From assembly GCF_024529955.1 (NCBI RefSeq), contig NZ_AP024854.1, forward strand, positions 930,001-994,000: 64,000 nucleotides of DNA. The letters run 5' to 3'. The position numbers and the translations under genes are program-made. Positions 1 to 8,222 of the stretch are shown here, piece by piece. This stretch comes from Photobacterium toruni. GTDB taxonomy: Bacteria; Pseudomonadota; Gammaproteobacteria; Enterobacterales; Vibrionaceae. Under the pieces are notes generated by a model, which did no database searches, was not told the origin of the DNA, and saw only the letters and a list, made by a program, of their open reading frames with translations. Positions within the stretch are counted from its first letter, which is position 1; each line of letters opens with the position of its first letter.

Positions 1-14
1 TTTCACTAAGTTGC

Positions 15-137
15 TACGTGCTGTTTGATGGATCCATTAGGGGATCATCAATAGTCAATAGGTGATTAACGCCAGTGACATAATGTCACCAGGGTTGGTT
101 TAGAAATGAACTGGCCTCCCGTATTTGGAAAGGTGTT
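15..137 (+). promoter_or_regulatory. Moco (molybdenum cofactor) riboswitch, moaA leader
   Basis: The leader just before moaA resembles the E. coli moaA Moco RNA motif as I remember it, including the segments CACCAGGG (about 87-94), GGCCTCCCGTAT (113-124) and TGGAAAGGTGT (126-136). In that family the aptamer senses molybdenum cofactor and the 3' end overlaps the ribosome binding site, so ligand binding lowers translation of moaA. Here the GGAAAGG that would act as Shine-Dalgarno lies 6 bases before the GTG start. The 5' boundary is approximate. A covariance-model search with the Moco_RNA family would settle it. Confidence 0.82.
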
Positions 138-139
138 CC

Positions 140-1129
140 GTGGCTAAACAATTACAAGATAATTTTGATCGTAAATTTTATTATTTACGATTGTCAGTTA
201 CCGATGTGTGTAACTTTAAATGTACCTATTGCCTGCCTGATGGCTATCAATCCGTGGAGAAGAATAAACCATCATTCTTAACCTTGGATGAAATTCATCG
301 CGTAACGGCGGCTTTTGCTGATTGTGGCACAACCAAAGTGCGCATCACTGGTGGGGAACCTAGTTTACGTCGTGATTTTACCGATATTATTCGTACGGTT
401 GCGAGTCAGCCTGGTATAACTAAGGTAGCGACAACCACTAATGGTTATCGTATGGCTAAGCATGTTCATGAATGGCGTCAAGCAGGATTAACCCACATTA
501 ACGTTAGTGTGGATAGTTTAGATCCTAAAATGTTCTACCAAATTACCGGTGAAAATATGTTTCATCAGGTAATGGAAGGTATTGATGCCGCTTTTGATGC
601 TGGCTTTGAACAAGTAAAGATCAATACTGTCTTACTTAAAGATCTCAATTCTCAAGAATTACCAAAATTTTTAGAATGGATCAAAACTCGCCCAATTCAA
701 TTACGTTTTATCGAGTTAATGCAAACCGGTGAAATGGATAGCCTTTTTAGTAAACATCATGTTTCAGGTGTGAGTATTCGTAACCATCTCATCGCTAATG
801 GTTGGTTATTGAAAGTAAAAGACAATAATGATGGCCCTGCACAAGTTTTCTATCATCCTGATTATATGGGTGAAATCGGACTTATTATGCCGTATGAAAA
901 GAATTTTTGTGAAAGCTGTAATCGTCTTCGTATCTCAGCTAAAGGTAAATTACACCTGTGTCTCTTTGGTGAAGATGGTGTCGAATTACGCGATTTGTTG
1001 GCTGATGATAACCAGCAACCACAACTTATTGAGCGTATTCAAGCCAGTTTAAACACAAAAGTGGTAAGCCACTTTCTTGATGAAGGGAAAACAGGCATGA
1101 CGCCAAATTTGGCATCCATTGGCGGCTAG
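140..1129 (+). CDS. moaA: GTP 3',8-cyclase MoaA (molybdopterin biosynthesis)
   Basis: Radical SAM enzyme that makes 3',8-cyclo-7,8-dihydro-GTP, the first step from GTP to molybdopterin; cytoplasmic. The N-terminal cluster motif CNFKCTYC (residues 24-31) gives the CxxxCxxC triad. The C-terminal FCESCNRLR with a downstream Cys in HLCLFG is the second Fe-S site, and the chain ends in the Gly-Gly tail required by the family. I start it at GTG 140 (329 aa) rather than the longer TTG at 125, because GGAAAGG sits 6 bases upstream and the protein then begins MAKQLQD, like homologues. First gene of moaA-moaC-moaD-moaE, under the Moco riboswitch. moaB, which follows moaA in E. coli, is absent here. Confidence 0.97.
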   Translation: MAKQLQDNFDRKFYYLRLSVTDVCNFKCTYCLPDGYQSVEKNKPSFLTLDEIHRVTAAFADCGTTKVRITGGEPSLRRDFTDIIRTVASQPGITKVATTTNGYRMAKHVHEWRQAGLTHINVSVDSLDPKMFYQITGENMFHQVMEGIDAAFDAGFEQVKINTVLLKDLNSQELPKFLEWIKTRPIQLRFIELMQTGEMDSLFSKHHVSGVSIRNHLIANGWLLKVKDNNDGPAQVFYHPDYMGEIGLIMPYEKNFCESCNRLRISAKGKLHLCLFGEDGVELRDLLADDNQQPQLIERIQASLNTKVVSHFLDEGKTGMTPNLASIGG

Positions 1130-1220
1130 TTAGTACGAAGAATGATTATAAATAATAAATAAGCAATCGATATAAGATATTCGATTGAATTTAACTTATT
1201 GCTTTTATTGGGAATATAGA

Positions 1221-1700
1221 ATGAATCAGTTTACCCATATTAATGCTTCAGGCGAAGCTAACATGGTTGATGTTTCGGCAAAAGCTGAAACCGTACGAGA
1301 AGCGCGCGCAGAAGCTTTTGTTCACATGGCACCTGAAACTTTAGCACTGATAGTTTCAGGTCAGCACCATAAAGGTGATGTGTTCGCGACAGCACGTATT
1401 GCGGGCATTCAAGCGGCAAAGAAAACATGGGATTTAATTCCATTATGTCACCCATTATTACTGACTAAAGTTGAAGTCCAGTTGCAAGCGATACCTGCTG
1501 AAAATAAAGTTCGCATTGAATCTTGTTGTAAGCTTGCAGGTAAAACCGGCGTAGAAATGGAAGCATTAACGGCGGCATCTGTTGCAGCATTAACTATTTA
1601 TGACATGTGTAAAGCAGTTCAAAAAGACATGGTTATTAGTCAAGTCCGATTACTTGAAAAAACGGGCGGTAAATCTGGTCATTTTAAGGCAGAAGCATGA
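1221..1700 (+). CDS. moaC: Cyclic pyranopterin monophosphate synthase MoaC
   Basis: Converts the MoaA product into cyclic pyranopterin monophosphate (precursor Z). The 159-residue chain is close to the usual length (about 160). Conserved blocks visible are the start [19 protein letters not shown], the PLCHPL segment that shapes the active site, and [23 protein letters not shown]. An in-frame ATG at 1185 would add 12 unrelated residues; I prefer ATG 1221, which gives the canonical N-terminus. It sits 91 bases after moaA, and its last four bases overlap moaD (ATGA), so the two are probably translationally coupled. Confidence 0.97.
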   Translation: MNQFTHINASGEANMVDVSAKAETVREARAEAFVHMAPETLALIVSGQHHKGDVFATARIAGIQAAKKTWDLIPLCHPLLLTKVEVQLQAIPAENKVRIESCCKLAGKTGVEMEALTAASVAALTIYDMCKAVQKDMVISQVRLLEKTGGKSGHFKAEA

Positions 1701-1942
1701 TTAATGTATTGTTTTTCGCTCAAATTAAAGAGTTAGTGGGTGTTGATAAGATTGAGGTTGCTGCAGAATTTGCAACAGCAGATGATTTACGCCAAGCTTT
1801 GCTAAGCCGTGGTGATAAATGGCAGTTAGCATTAGAGTCAGGTAAATTATTAGTCGCAGTTAATCAAACAATTTGTCGACTAGATACTGCGATTAAAGAC
1901 GGTGATGAAGTTGCTTTTTTCCCACCCGTTACTGGGGGTTAA
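1697..1942 (+). CDS. moaD: Molybdopterin synthase sulfur carrier subunit MoaD
   Basis: Small ubiquitin-like sulfur carrier of molybdopterin synthase (81 aa, the family's usual size). It ends in FFPPVTGG; the terminal Gly-Gly becomes the thiocarboxylate that donates sulfur to precursor Z. The start ATG overlaps the moaC stop (ATGA). It partners with MoaE encoded immediately downstream. Confidence 0.96.
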   Translation: MINVLFFAQIKELVGVDKIEVAAEFATADDLRQALLSRGDKWQLALESGKLLVAVNQTICRLDTAIKDGDEVAFFPPVTGG

Positions 1943-1943
1943 T

Positions 1944-2387
1944 ATGATTTCAGTACAACATGATGATTTTTCTGTTGCAGATGAATACGCTAAACTTGCT
2001 GAAGGTAATGAAGCGGGTGCAGTTGTTACGTTTATTGGTAAAGTACGTGATTTTAACCAAGGTGATACTGTTACTGGATTATCGCTAGAACATTATCCGG
2101 GTATGACAGAAAAAGCACTGCAAGAAATTATTGTACAAGCGCGTAGCCGTTGGCCATTATTACAAACACGAGTTATTCATCGTGTAGGTGATCTTGATTT
2201 GGGTGATCAAATTGTTTTTGTTGGTGTAACAAGTGCTCACCGTGGTGCTGCATTTGAAGCCTGTGAATTTATTATGGATTACTTAAAAACCAAAGCACCG
2301 TTTTGGAAAAAAGAGCAAACACCATCAGAAAGTCGTTGGGTTGATGCGCGAGAAACTGATAATTCCGCAGCTGATAGATGGGCGTAA
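1944..2387 (+). CDS. moaE: Molybdopterin synthase catalytic subunit MoaE
   Basis: Large subunit of molybdopterin synthase, which puts two sulfurs from MoaD onto precursor Z. From ATG 1944 the chain is 147 aa, matching the family; a longer in-frame start at 1902 lies inside moaD and would add 14 unrelated residues. Family features include GAVVTFIGKVRD near the N-terminus, HYPGMTEKAL, the HRVGDL strand, AHRGAAFEAC, and the lysine-rich active-site stretch YLKTKAPFWKKE. The start is one base after the moaD stop. A strong hairpin with a U-tract follows at 2411-2437. Confidence 0.96.
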   Translation: MISVQHDDFSVADEYAKLAEGNEAGAVVTFIGKVRDFNQGDTVTGLSLEHYPGMTEKALQEIIVQARSRWPLLQTRVIHRVGDLDLGDQIVFVGVTSAHRGAAFEACEFIMDYLKTKAPFWKKEQTPSESRWVDARETDNSAADRWA

Positions 2388-2410
2388 TAATCTTTTGATT
2401 AAATAGAAAA

Positions 2411-2437
2411 AGGAGCTAATTTTAGCTCCTTTTTTTT
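2411..2437. terminator. Bidirectional terminator after moaE
   Basis: Stem AGGAGCTAA / TTAGCTCCT with a two-base centre, followed by eight T on the plus strand and preceded by five A. It can therefore serve both moaE and the small minus-strand ORF ending at 2471. Confidence 0.85.
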
Positions 2438-2470
2438 ATGTTTTTTATAGCAAAAAGTTAACGATAAAGG

Positions 2471-2575
2471 CTATTTTTTATTTTTATTCTTATCTCGATT
2501 TGCTGCAGTCGTTGGAACATAACTTGTGCGAAAACGGGATGGACTTGGTCGTGAAATGCAGCCTGTAGGTCTCAT
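2471..2575 (-). CDS. Candidate small basic protein, 34 aa
   Basis: Minus-strand ORF of 34 codons with ATG at 2575. It encodes a Ser/Pro/Arg-rich peptide starting MRPTGCISRPSPSRFRTSYV and ending in a Lys/Asn tail (DKNKNKK). Support: it converges on moaE with a shared symmetrical terminator, and the composition is unlike random A/T-rich translation. There is only a weak purine-rich stretch (AAGAG) about 8 bases before the ATG. I do not recognise a function; the basic character might suit RNA or ribosome contact, but that is speculation. It could also be chance. Confidence 0.4.
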   Translation of the reverse strand: MRPTGCISRPSPSRFRTSYVPTTAANRDKNKNKK

Positions 2576-2923
2576 AATTTTACTCTTATTCTCACTATAT
2601 GAAATGACAGAGGTATTACTAAGAAATTAACCTTGGTACAGGATATATTTCTTAGTAGATAAATAGTAGCGAGCTTATCGGCTAAATTATAGGATCCTTA
2701 GCAGCTAATGATGTTGTTTACTAAAATAATCTATCTGTTACTTTTTTAAGATCCTTTTGTTATTAATAAGCAGCTACAAGGTAAATTATTCAGTGAGATT
2801 GTTATTTTTGTGCCATATTTAGAAGGTGCAGATGAAGCACAATAATATTTGGCTGGTATAAGACCAAGTAACAAAGAGAGAATAACGGTCTACTAGCATC
2901 ATTTAACAGGGGAGAGGTTAATA

Positions 2924-3085
2924 ATGCATAAACGTATACCTTGTAAAAGAATTAAGCAGATGATGGCTGATATTGGAGTGAATGATAATAGCCATGATAA
3001 TGAAGAGCAGTTATTACTTGAACAAAAAGAGCAAGCGGTAAGCCAAGATAAGCAGCTCATTGAACTAGACAGCCAAAATAAGTAA
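2924..3085 (+). CDS. Hypothetical small protein, 53 aa
   Basis: Short ORF with a strong ribosome binding site (GGGGAGAGG at 2909-2917, about 6 bases before ATG). The product starts MHKRIPCKRIKQMMADIG, with a basic N-terminal third, followed by an acidic and Gln-rich likely helical part (EEQLLLEQKEQAVSQDKQLIELDSQNK). No membrane segment or signal peptide. A U-tracted hairpin follows at 3113-3140, so it looks like a complete monocistronic unit. I do not recognise the family. Confidence 0.6.
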   Translation: MHKRIPCKRIKQMMADIGVNDNSHDNEEQLLLEQKEQAVSQDKQLIELDSQNK

Positions 3086-3112
3086 AAATATTATGCGGTA
3101 TTATTATAGAAA

Positions 3113-3140
3113 GGCATTACTTAGGTAATGTCTTTTTTTT
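3113..3140 (+). terminator. Terminator after the 53-aa gene
   Basis: Stem GGCATTAC / GTAATGTC (one G-U pair), loop TTAG, then eight T. Confidence 0.75.
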
Positions 3141-3531
3141 GTATTTAAAATGTAACAAAATTGTTTGTATTATGTTTTGCTGTACGGGGTTTTAGTGGTT
3201 TTTTATTCTGACTTAGAGCTTATGTATGAATTATAACCACAAAAAAGCTTAAATGAACGATTTTATATAATATTAATAGCTTTAACCTTAATAATAATAG
3301 GTGTAAAAACCTAGAAATGTGAGATTGATCTAGTTGATCTTGGCTGTTGTTAAGCTAATGTTTAGTTTTAAATGTGTTTTATTTATCTGTTTGTGGCAAA
3401 TTAACATAACTCCTGTTAATGTTTTAGACAATTCTTCGGTTTGATAGCTGTTCTCTAGGATTGAGAATAACTATTTTGTTATTAATTAATATGACCTGCT
3501 GAGAATGTCATGGATGTTATAAATTGATGTA
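3141..3531 (+). other. A/T-rich leader region before oppA, no gene seen
   Basis: About 390 bases without a convincing ORF. It must carry the opp promoter and probably a long mRNA leader, a common site for small-RNA control of oppA in enteric bacteria and vibrios. I cannot place a promoter with confidence. Confidence 0.4.
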
Positions 3532-3544
3532 TTGGAGTTAATGC

Positions 3545-5176
3545 ATGTATAAGAATAAAATTACCCAAGCTTTGTTAATTGGTACTGGCTTAGTTGTTGC
3601 CCTTCCTTCTTTTTCAATTTTTGCAGCACAAGTTCCCGCTGAAATTAAATTAGCAGAGACACAAGAGTTAGTTCGTGCTAATGGTACTGAGCCTGAATCT
3701 CTTGATCCACAAAAAGTGTCAGGTGTACCTGAATCAAATGTTATTCGTGATTTACTTGAAGGCTTAGTTAACCAAGATGCCGACGGTAATTTGGTTGCTG
3801 GTGTCGCTAAATCGTGGCAAACAACAGATAACAAAACGTGGATTTTCAATCTACGTGATGATGCAAAATGGTCAAATGGTGATGCAGTAACGGCAGATGA
3901 TTTTGTCTATACATGGCGTCGTCTTGCTGATCCTAAAACAGCATCCCCTTATGCGTCATACCTTGATATGACCACAATGGTCAATGCAACGGATATTATC
4001 TCCGGTAAGAAATCACCAGAAACATTAGGTGTTGAAGCTGTTGATGCTCATACATTAAAAGTGACATTGGATAAGCCACTATCGTATTTTGCCGCGATGC
4101 TTGTACATACTTCCATGAAGCCCGTTAATAAAAATGTGGTTGAAAAGTTTGGTGATCAATGGACTAAAGTGGGCAACTACGTTTCAAATGGTGCTTACCA
4201 GTTGGATCAGTGGGTTGTAAATGAGCGTATTGTATTAACCCGTAATAATAATTATTGGAATAATAAAGATACGGTTATTAACCAAGTTACATTTTTACCG
4301 ATTGAAAACCAAGTTGCAGCAATGAACCGTTTTCTTGCTGGTGAAGTAGATATGACTTACGAAATGCCAAATGAGCATTTTAAACGTTTAACCAAAGATT
4401 ATCCGCAAGATGTAAAAGTAACGCCTTATTTATGCTCTTATTATTATGAGTTTAATACCGCACGTAAACCGTTTGATAATGGTGATGTACGTAAAGCGTT
4501 ATCTTACGCTATTGACCGTGATGTCTTGGCGAAATTTATTGTTGGTAAAGGTGAAACACCTGCATATAACTTCACGCCATTAGCAACTAATGGTCTTGAT
4601 GTAGATATGCCTGATTATGCTAAATTAAATCAAAAACAGCGTTTAGAAAAAGCTAAGGCATTATTAGCGGCAGCAGGCTATGACCAAAATAATCCACTGA
4701 CATTTAAAGTGTTATATAACACTTCAGAAAACCACAAAAAAATTGCAGTTGCGATTGCATCAATGTGGAAAAAAGGCTTAGGTGTTGAAGCGCAACTTGA
4801 AAATCAAGAGTGGAAAAGTTATTTAGACAGCAAACGTCAAGGTAACTTTGATGTTTCGCGTGCAGGTTGGTGTGGTGATTATAATGAAGCCTCAACATTC
4901 TTAGCGATTATGCGTACTGGTCACTCACAGAACTACCCTAAGTATGCCAGTGTTGATTATGACAAAGCTATTGATGATGCAATCCTTGCTCCAACAGCAG
5001 CTGAACGTGCAGCTGATTACAAGCGTGCAGAAGCAAGTTTAGCGCAAGATATGCCAATTATGCCTATTTATCACTATGTCAATGCGCGATTAGTGAACCC
5101 ACAATTAGGCGGTTATCCAATGAAGAATGCAGAAGATAATATTTATTCTAAAGATCTGTATTTTATTGCTAAATAA
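3545..5176 (+). CDS. oppA: Periplasmic oligopeptide-binding protein OppA
   Basis: Solute-binding receptor of the Opp peptide importer. The Sec signal peptide is residues 1 to about 28 (MYKNK, hydrophobic core ALLIGTGLVVAL, then SFSIFAA). The mature chain shows the family-5 binding-protein features: NGTEPESLDPQKVSGVPESN near the start, WTFNLR-like WIFNLRDDAKWSNGDAVTADDFVYTWRRL, and RAGWCGDYNEASTFL near the C-terminus. Length 543 aa equals E. coli OppA. ATG 3545 is preceded by TTGGAG at 7 bases; the out-of-frame ATG at 3541 is ignored. First gene of oppABCDF; a hairpin without a U-tract lies between it and oppB and could make oppA more abundant than the rest. Confidence 0.96.
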   Translation: MYKNKITQALLIGTGLVVALPSFSIFAAQVPAEIKLAETQELVRANGTEPESLDPQKVSGVPESNVIRDLLEGLVNQDADGNLVAGVAKSWQTTDNKTWIFNLRDDAKWSNGDAVTADDFVYTWRRLADPKTASPYASYLDMTTMVNATDIISGKKSPETLGVEAVDAHTLKVTLDKPLSYFAAMLVHTSMKPVNKNVVEKFGDQWTKVGNYVSNGAYQLDQWVVNERIVLTRNNNYWNNKDTVINQVTFLPIENQVAAMNRFLAGEVDMTYEMPNEHFKRLTKDYPQDVKVTPYLCSYYYEFNTARKPFDNGDVRKALSYAIDRDVLAKFIVGKGETPAYNFTPLATNGLDVDMPDYAKLNQKQRLEKAKALLAAAGYDQNNPLTFKVLYNTSENHKKIAVAIASMWKKGLGVEAQLENQEWKSYLDSKRQGNFDVSRAGWCGDYNEASTFLAIMRTGHSQNYPKYASVDYDKAIDDAILAPTAAERAADYKRAEASLAQDMPIMPIYHYVNARLVNPQLGGYPMKNAEDNIYSKDLYFIAK

Positions 5177-5195
5177 TAGTTATCCATAATAATTA

Positions 5196-5219
5196 GCTGC
5201 CTTCCACGATGAAGGCAGC
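5196..5219 (+). terminator. Intercistronic hairpin oppA-oppB
   Basis: Stem GCTGCCTTC / GAAGGCAGC around the loop CACGAT. No T-tract follows, so it more likely stabilises oppA mRNA or gives partial termination than acts as a full terminator. Confidence 0.6.
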
Positions 5220-5251
5220 CTTCGCTCGCACAACTAATACGGTAGCTTTAT

Positions 5252-6172
5252 ATGATTAAATTCATTGCTAAAAGGATTTTTGAAGCGATACCGACACTGT
5301 TGGTATTAATCACTATCTCATTTTTTTTAATGCGCTTTGCTCCTGGTAACCCTTTTACTTCAGATCGCCCTTTACCGCCAGAAGTTATGGCTAATATTGA
5401 AGCTAAATATGGTTTAGATAAACCCGTATTTGATCAATACACCACCTATTTAAGTAATATTGTTCAAGGTGATTTTGGTCCTTCATTTAAATATAAAGAT
5501 TTTACAGTTAACGAGCTGGTGTCTAAAGCGTTACCCGTTTCCGCTAAGATTGGTTTTTTTGCATTTATTTTTGCATTAGTGATGGGGGTATCCGTTGGCA
5601 CCCTTGCCGCGTTAAAACAGAATACATGGCTTGATTACACTATTATGTCTACCGCGATGGCGGGAGTCGTCATGCCTTCTTTTATTCTCGCCCCTGTATT
5701 GATCTATATCTTTGCTATTAATTTACAGTGGCTACCTGCGGGTGGTTGGCAAGATGGATCGTTTAAGTTTGTTATTCTACCTATGTTAGGTATGGCTTTA
5801 TTATATGTTGCGACATTTGCACGTATTACCCGTGGCAGCATGATTGAAACGTTAAACAGTAACTTTATTCGTACCGCTCGTGCCAAAGGATTAAGTTATC
5901 GACACATTATTCTAAAACATGCTTTACGACCTGCGTTGTTACCTGTGGTGTCATACATGGGACCCGCCTTCGTCGGTATTATTACCGGTTCTGTTGTTAT
6001 TGAAACTATTTTTGGTCTGCCAGGTATCGGTAAGTTATTTGTTAATGCTGCTTTTAATCGTGATTACTCGTTAGTGCTTGGTATTACGATTCTGATCGGA
6101 TCATTAACTATTATCTTCAATGCCATTGTCGATATTGTATTAGCGATGATCGATCCTAAAATTCGTTATTAA
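5252..6172 (+). CDS. oppB: Oligopeptide ABC transporter permease OppB
   Basis: Inner-membrane permease of the Opp system (306 aa, as in E. coli). The first membrane helix lies at about residues 9-27 (FEAIPTLLVLITISFFLMRFAPGNPF), followed by a periplasmic loop and further helices. The EAA-type loop that docks the ATPases is RTARAKGLSYRHIILKHALRPALLPV (about 207-230), with the typical GPAFVGIITGSVVIETIFGLPGIG after it. Start ATG 5252. It lies 13 bases before oppC. Confidence 0.96.
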   Translation: MIKFIAKRIFEAIPTLLVLITISFFLMRFAPGNPFTSDRPLPPEVMANIEAKYGLDKPVFDQYTTYLSNIVQGDFGPSFKYKDFTVNELVSKALPVSAKIGFFAFIFALVMGVSVGTLAALKQNTWLDYTIMSTAMAGVVMPSFILAPVLIYIFAINLQWLPAGGWQDGSFKFVILPMLGMALLYVATFARITRGSMIETLNSNFIRTARAKGLSYRHIILKHALRPALLPVVSYMGPAFVGIITGSVVIETIFGLPGIGKLFVNAAFNRDYSLVLGITILIGSLTIIFNAIVDIVLAMIDPKIRY

Positions 6173-6185
6173 GAGGCTGATAGTT

Positions 6186-7100
6186 ATGATTTTAACAAAA
6201 AAAGATAATATTGAAGCGCTCGAGAAATTCTCAGAAAGTCTTGAAATAGAAGGGCGTAGTTTATGGCAAGATGCGCGCTCGCGTTTTTTTAGAAACAAAG
6301 CTGCGATGGTGTCGTTAATCATTTTAGGGCTGATTACACTAGCCGTTATTTTTGGACCAATGGTTAGTCAATATGCCTTTGATGATACAGATTGGTACGC
6401 ATTACATGCCGCGCCATCGTTAGGGGCTGAAGGGCATTTTTTTGGCACCGATAGTTTGGGACGTGATCTTTATACGCGAACTTTAGTCGGTGGTCGAATT
6501 TCACTGATGGTTGGATTGTTAGGCGCTTTAGTTGCAGTGGTAATTGGCACTCTTTATGGTGCTGCATCTGGTTTTATTGGTGGTAAAACCGATCGCGTGA
6601 TGATGCGAATCTTAGAGATTCTATATTCAATTCCGTTTATGTTTTTTGTGATTGTATTAGTGACCTTTTTTGGTCGTAATATTATGCTGATTTTTATCGC
6701 TATTGGCGCTATTTCTTGGCTTGATATGGCGCGTATTGTTCGTGGTCAAACCTTGTCGCTACGGGGCAAAGAGTTTATAGAGGCGGCGCATGTTTGTGGT
6801 GTTAGTCGTTGGCGGATCATTACTCGTCATATTGTGCCAAATGTTTTAGGTATTGTGGCGGTTTATTCAACCTTATTAGTGCCAGCAATGATCTTGACCG
6901 AATCCTTTTTAAGTTTCCTTGGGCTTGGCGTACAAGAACCAATGACTAGCTGGGGTGCATTATTGAATGAAGGTTCACAAACCATGGAAGTGGCTATTTG
7001 GCAGTTATTATTTCCAGCTGGTTTTATGATGATCACTTTATTCTGTTTTAACTATGTCGGTGATGGTCTACGTGATGCGTTAGATCCTAAAGATAGATAA
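6186..7100 (+). CDS. oppC: Oligopeptide ABC transporter permease OppC
   Basis: Second inner-membrane permease of Opp (304 aa). A cytoplasmic N-terminal tail with SLWQDARSRFFRNKAAMVSL precedes the first helix; FFGTDSLGRDLYTRTL is typical of OppC/DppC. The EAA loop is EAAHVCGVSRWRIITRHIVPNVLG (about 199-222), and LTESFLSFLGLGVQEP follows. Pairs with OppB to form the channel. A 153-base gap with a folded element separates it from oppD. Confidence 0.96.
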   Translation: MILTKKDNIEALEKFSESLEIEGRSLWQDARSRFFRNKAAMVSLIILGLITLAVIFGPMVSQYAFDDTDWYALHAAPSLGAEGHFFGTDSLGRDLYTRTLVGGRISLMVGLLGALVAVVIGTLYGAASGFIGGKTDRVMMRILEILYSIPFMFFVIVLVTFFGRNIMLIFIAIGAISWLDMARIVRGQTLSLRGKEFIEAAHVCGVSRWRIITRHIVPNVLGIVAVYSTLLVPAMILTESFLSFLGLGVQEPMTSWGALLNEGSQTMEVAIWQLLFPAGFMMITLFCFNYVGDGLRDALDPKDR

Positions 7101-7109
7101 AAATAAGCA

Positions 7110-7178
7110 GCGACCTATTTTGGTGGTCAATACCGCAGTTATTGGGCGGTACAATGATGTCAATAAAATAGGTATCGC
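7110..7178 (+). other. Folded intercistronic element between oppC and oppD
   Basis: A closing stem pairs ACCTATTTT (7113-7121) with AAAATAGGT (7165-7173), extended by GCG/CGC across a two-base bulge. Inside it, TACCGC (7131-7136) pairs with GCGGTA (7146-7151). This is a two-level structure within the opp operon. It may be a processing or stabilising site or a REP/MITE-like insertion. Seen by eye; energy not computed. Confidence 0.5.
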
Positions 7179-7253
7179 CAATATCATTCACTTGATAATA
7201 AATAATAACCGAAGCGAATGTACGGTGCTTATTGTTAATCACAAGGAAGTAGT

Positions 7254-8222
7254 ATGAGTTTGTTAGAAATTAAAGACTTACGAGTTGAGTTTACGACTCC
7301 TGATGGCAATGTTACGGCAGTAAATGATCTAAACTTTTCATTAGAGCAGGGACAAACCCTAGGCATTGTTGGTGAATCTGGTTCAGGTAAAAGCCAAACT
7401 GTATTTGCAATTATGGGGCTCTTGGCTAAAAACGGCATTATTAGTGGTAGTGCTAAATTTCAAGGGCGCGAGATTTTAAATTTATCAGAGAAAGAATTAA
7501 ATAAAATTCGCGCCGAACAAATAGCGATGATTTTTCAAGATCCAATGACCTCGCTTAACCCTTATATGAGAGTTAGTGAACAGTTAATGGAAGTGCTGAT
7601 TCTACACAAAGGCATGAGTCGATCTCAAGCTTTTGAAGAATCAGTAAGAATGATGGATGCGGTTAAAATTCCAGAAGCTCGTCAGCGTATTACTATGTAT
7701 CCTCATGAGTTCTCAGGCGGTATGCGCCAACGGGTTATGATTGCAATGGCGTTATTATGTCGACCAAAACTGTTAATTGCAGATGAGCCGACAACGGCAC
7801 TTGATGTAACAGTACAAGCGCAGATTATGGAATTATTAAATGATCTTAAATCGGATTTTAATACATCGATCATTATGATCACTCATGATCTGGGTGTGGT
7901 TGCTGGCAGTTGTGACAAAGTATTAGTCATGTATGCAGGACGAACAATGGAATATGGCGATATTAATGATATTTTTTATCGTCCTAGTCACCCTTATACT
8001 GAAGGTTTATTACGTGCGATTCCACGTTTAGATACTGAAGGGGAAGATTTACCGACAATTCCTGGTAATCCACCTAACTTATTACGCTTACCTGTTGGCT
8101 GTCCATATCAAGAGCGTTGCCACCGTGTGTTATCACGTTGTAAGCAAGAGTCACCACTATTAACGCCGTTTGCACAAGATAGATTACGTGCTTGTTTTGC
8201 TGATATGGGAGCACTGTTGTAA
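7254..8222 (+). CDS. oppD: Oligopeptide ABC transporter ATP-binding protein OppD
   Basis: One of two ATPases powering Opp. Walker A is GESGSGKS (residues 40-47), the ABC signature FSGGMRQR, Walker B LLIADEP followed by [11 protein letters not shown], and the switch His in ITHDLGVV. The C-terminal oligopeptide-transporter extension contains a four-Cys pattern ([15 protein letters not shown], later ACFAD) typical of the Fe-S-binding OppD/DppD tail. Length 322 aa. SD AAGGAAG precedes ATG 7254. Its stop overlaps the oppF start by one base (TAATG). Confidence 0.96.
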   Translation: MSLLEIKDLRVEFTTPDGNVTAVNDLNFSLEQGQTLGIVGESGSGKSQTVFAIMGLLAKNGIISGSAKFQGREILNLSEKELNKIRAEQIAMIFQDPMTSLNPYMRVSEQLMEVLILHKGMSRSQAFEESVRMMDAVKIPEARQRITMYPHEFSGGMRQRVMIAMALLCRPKLLIADEPTTALDVTVQAQIMELLNDLKSDFNTSIIMITHDLGVVAGSCDKVLVMYAGRTMEYGDINDIFYRPSHPYTEGLLRAIPRLDTEGEDLPTIPGNPPNLLRLPVGCPYQERCHRVLSRCKQESPLLTPFAQDRLRACFADMGALL

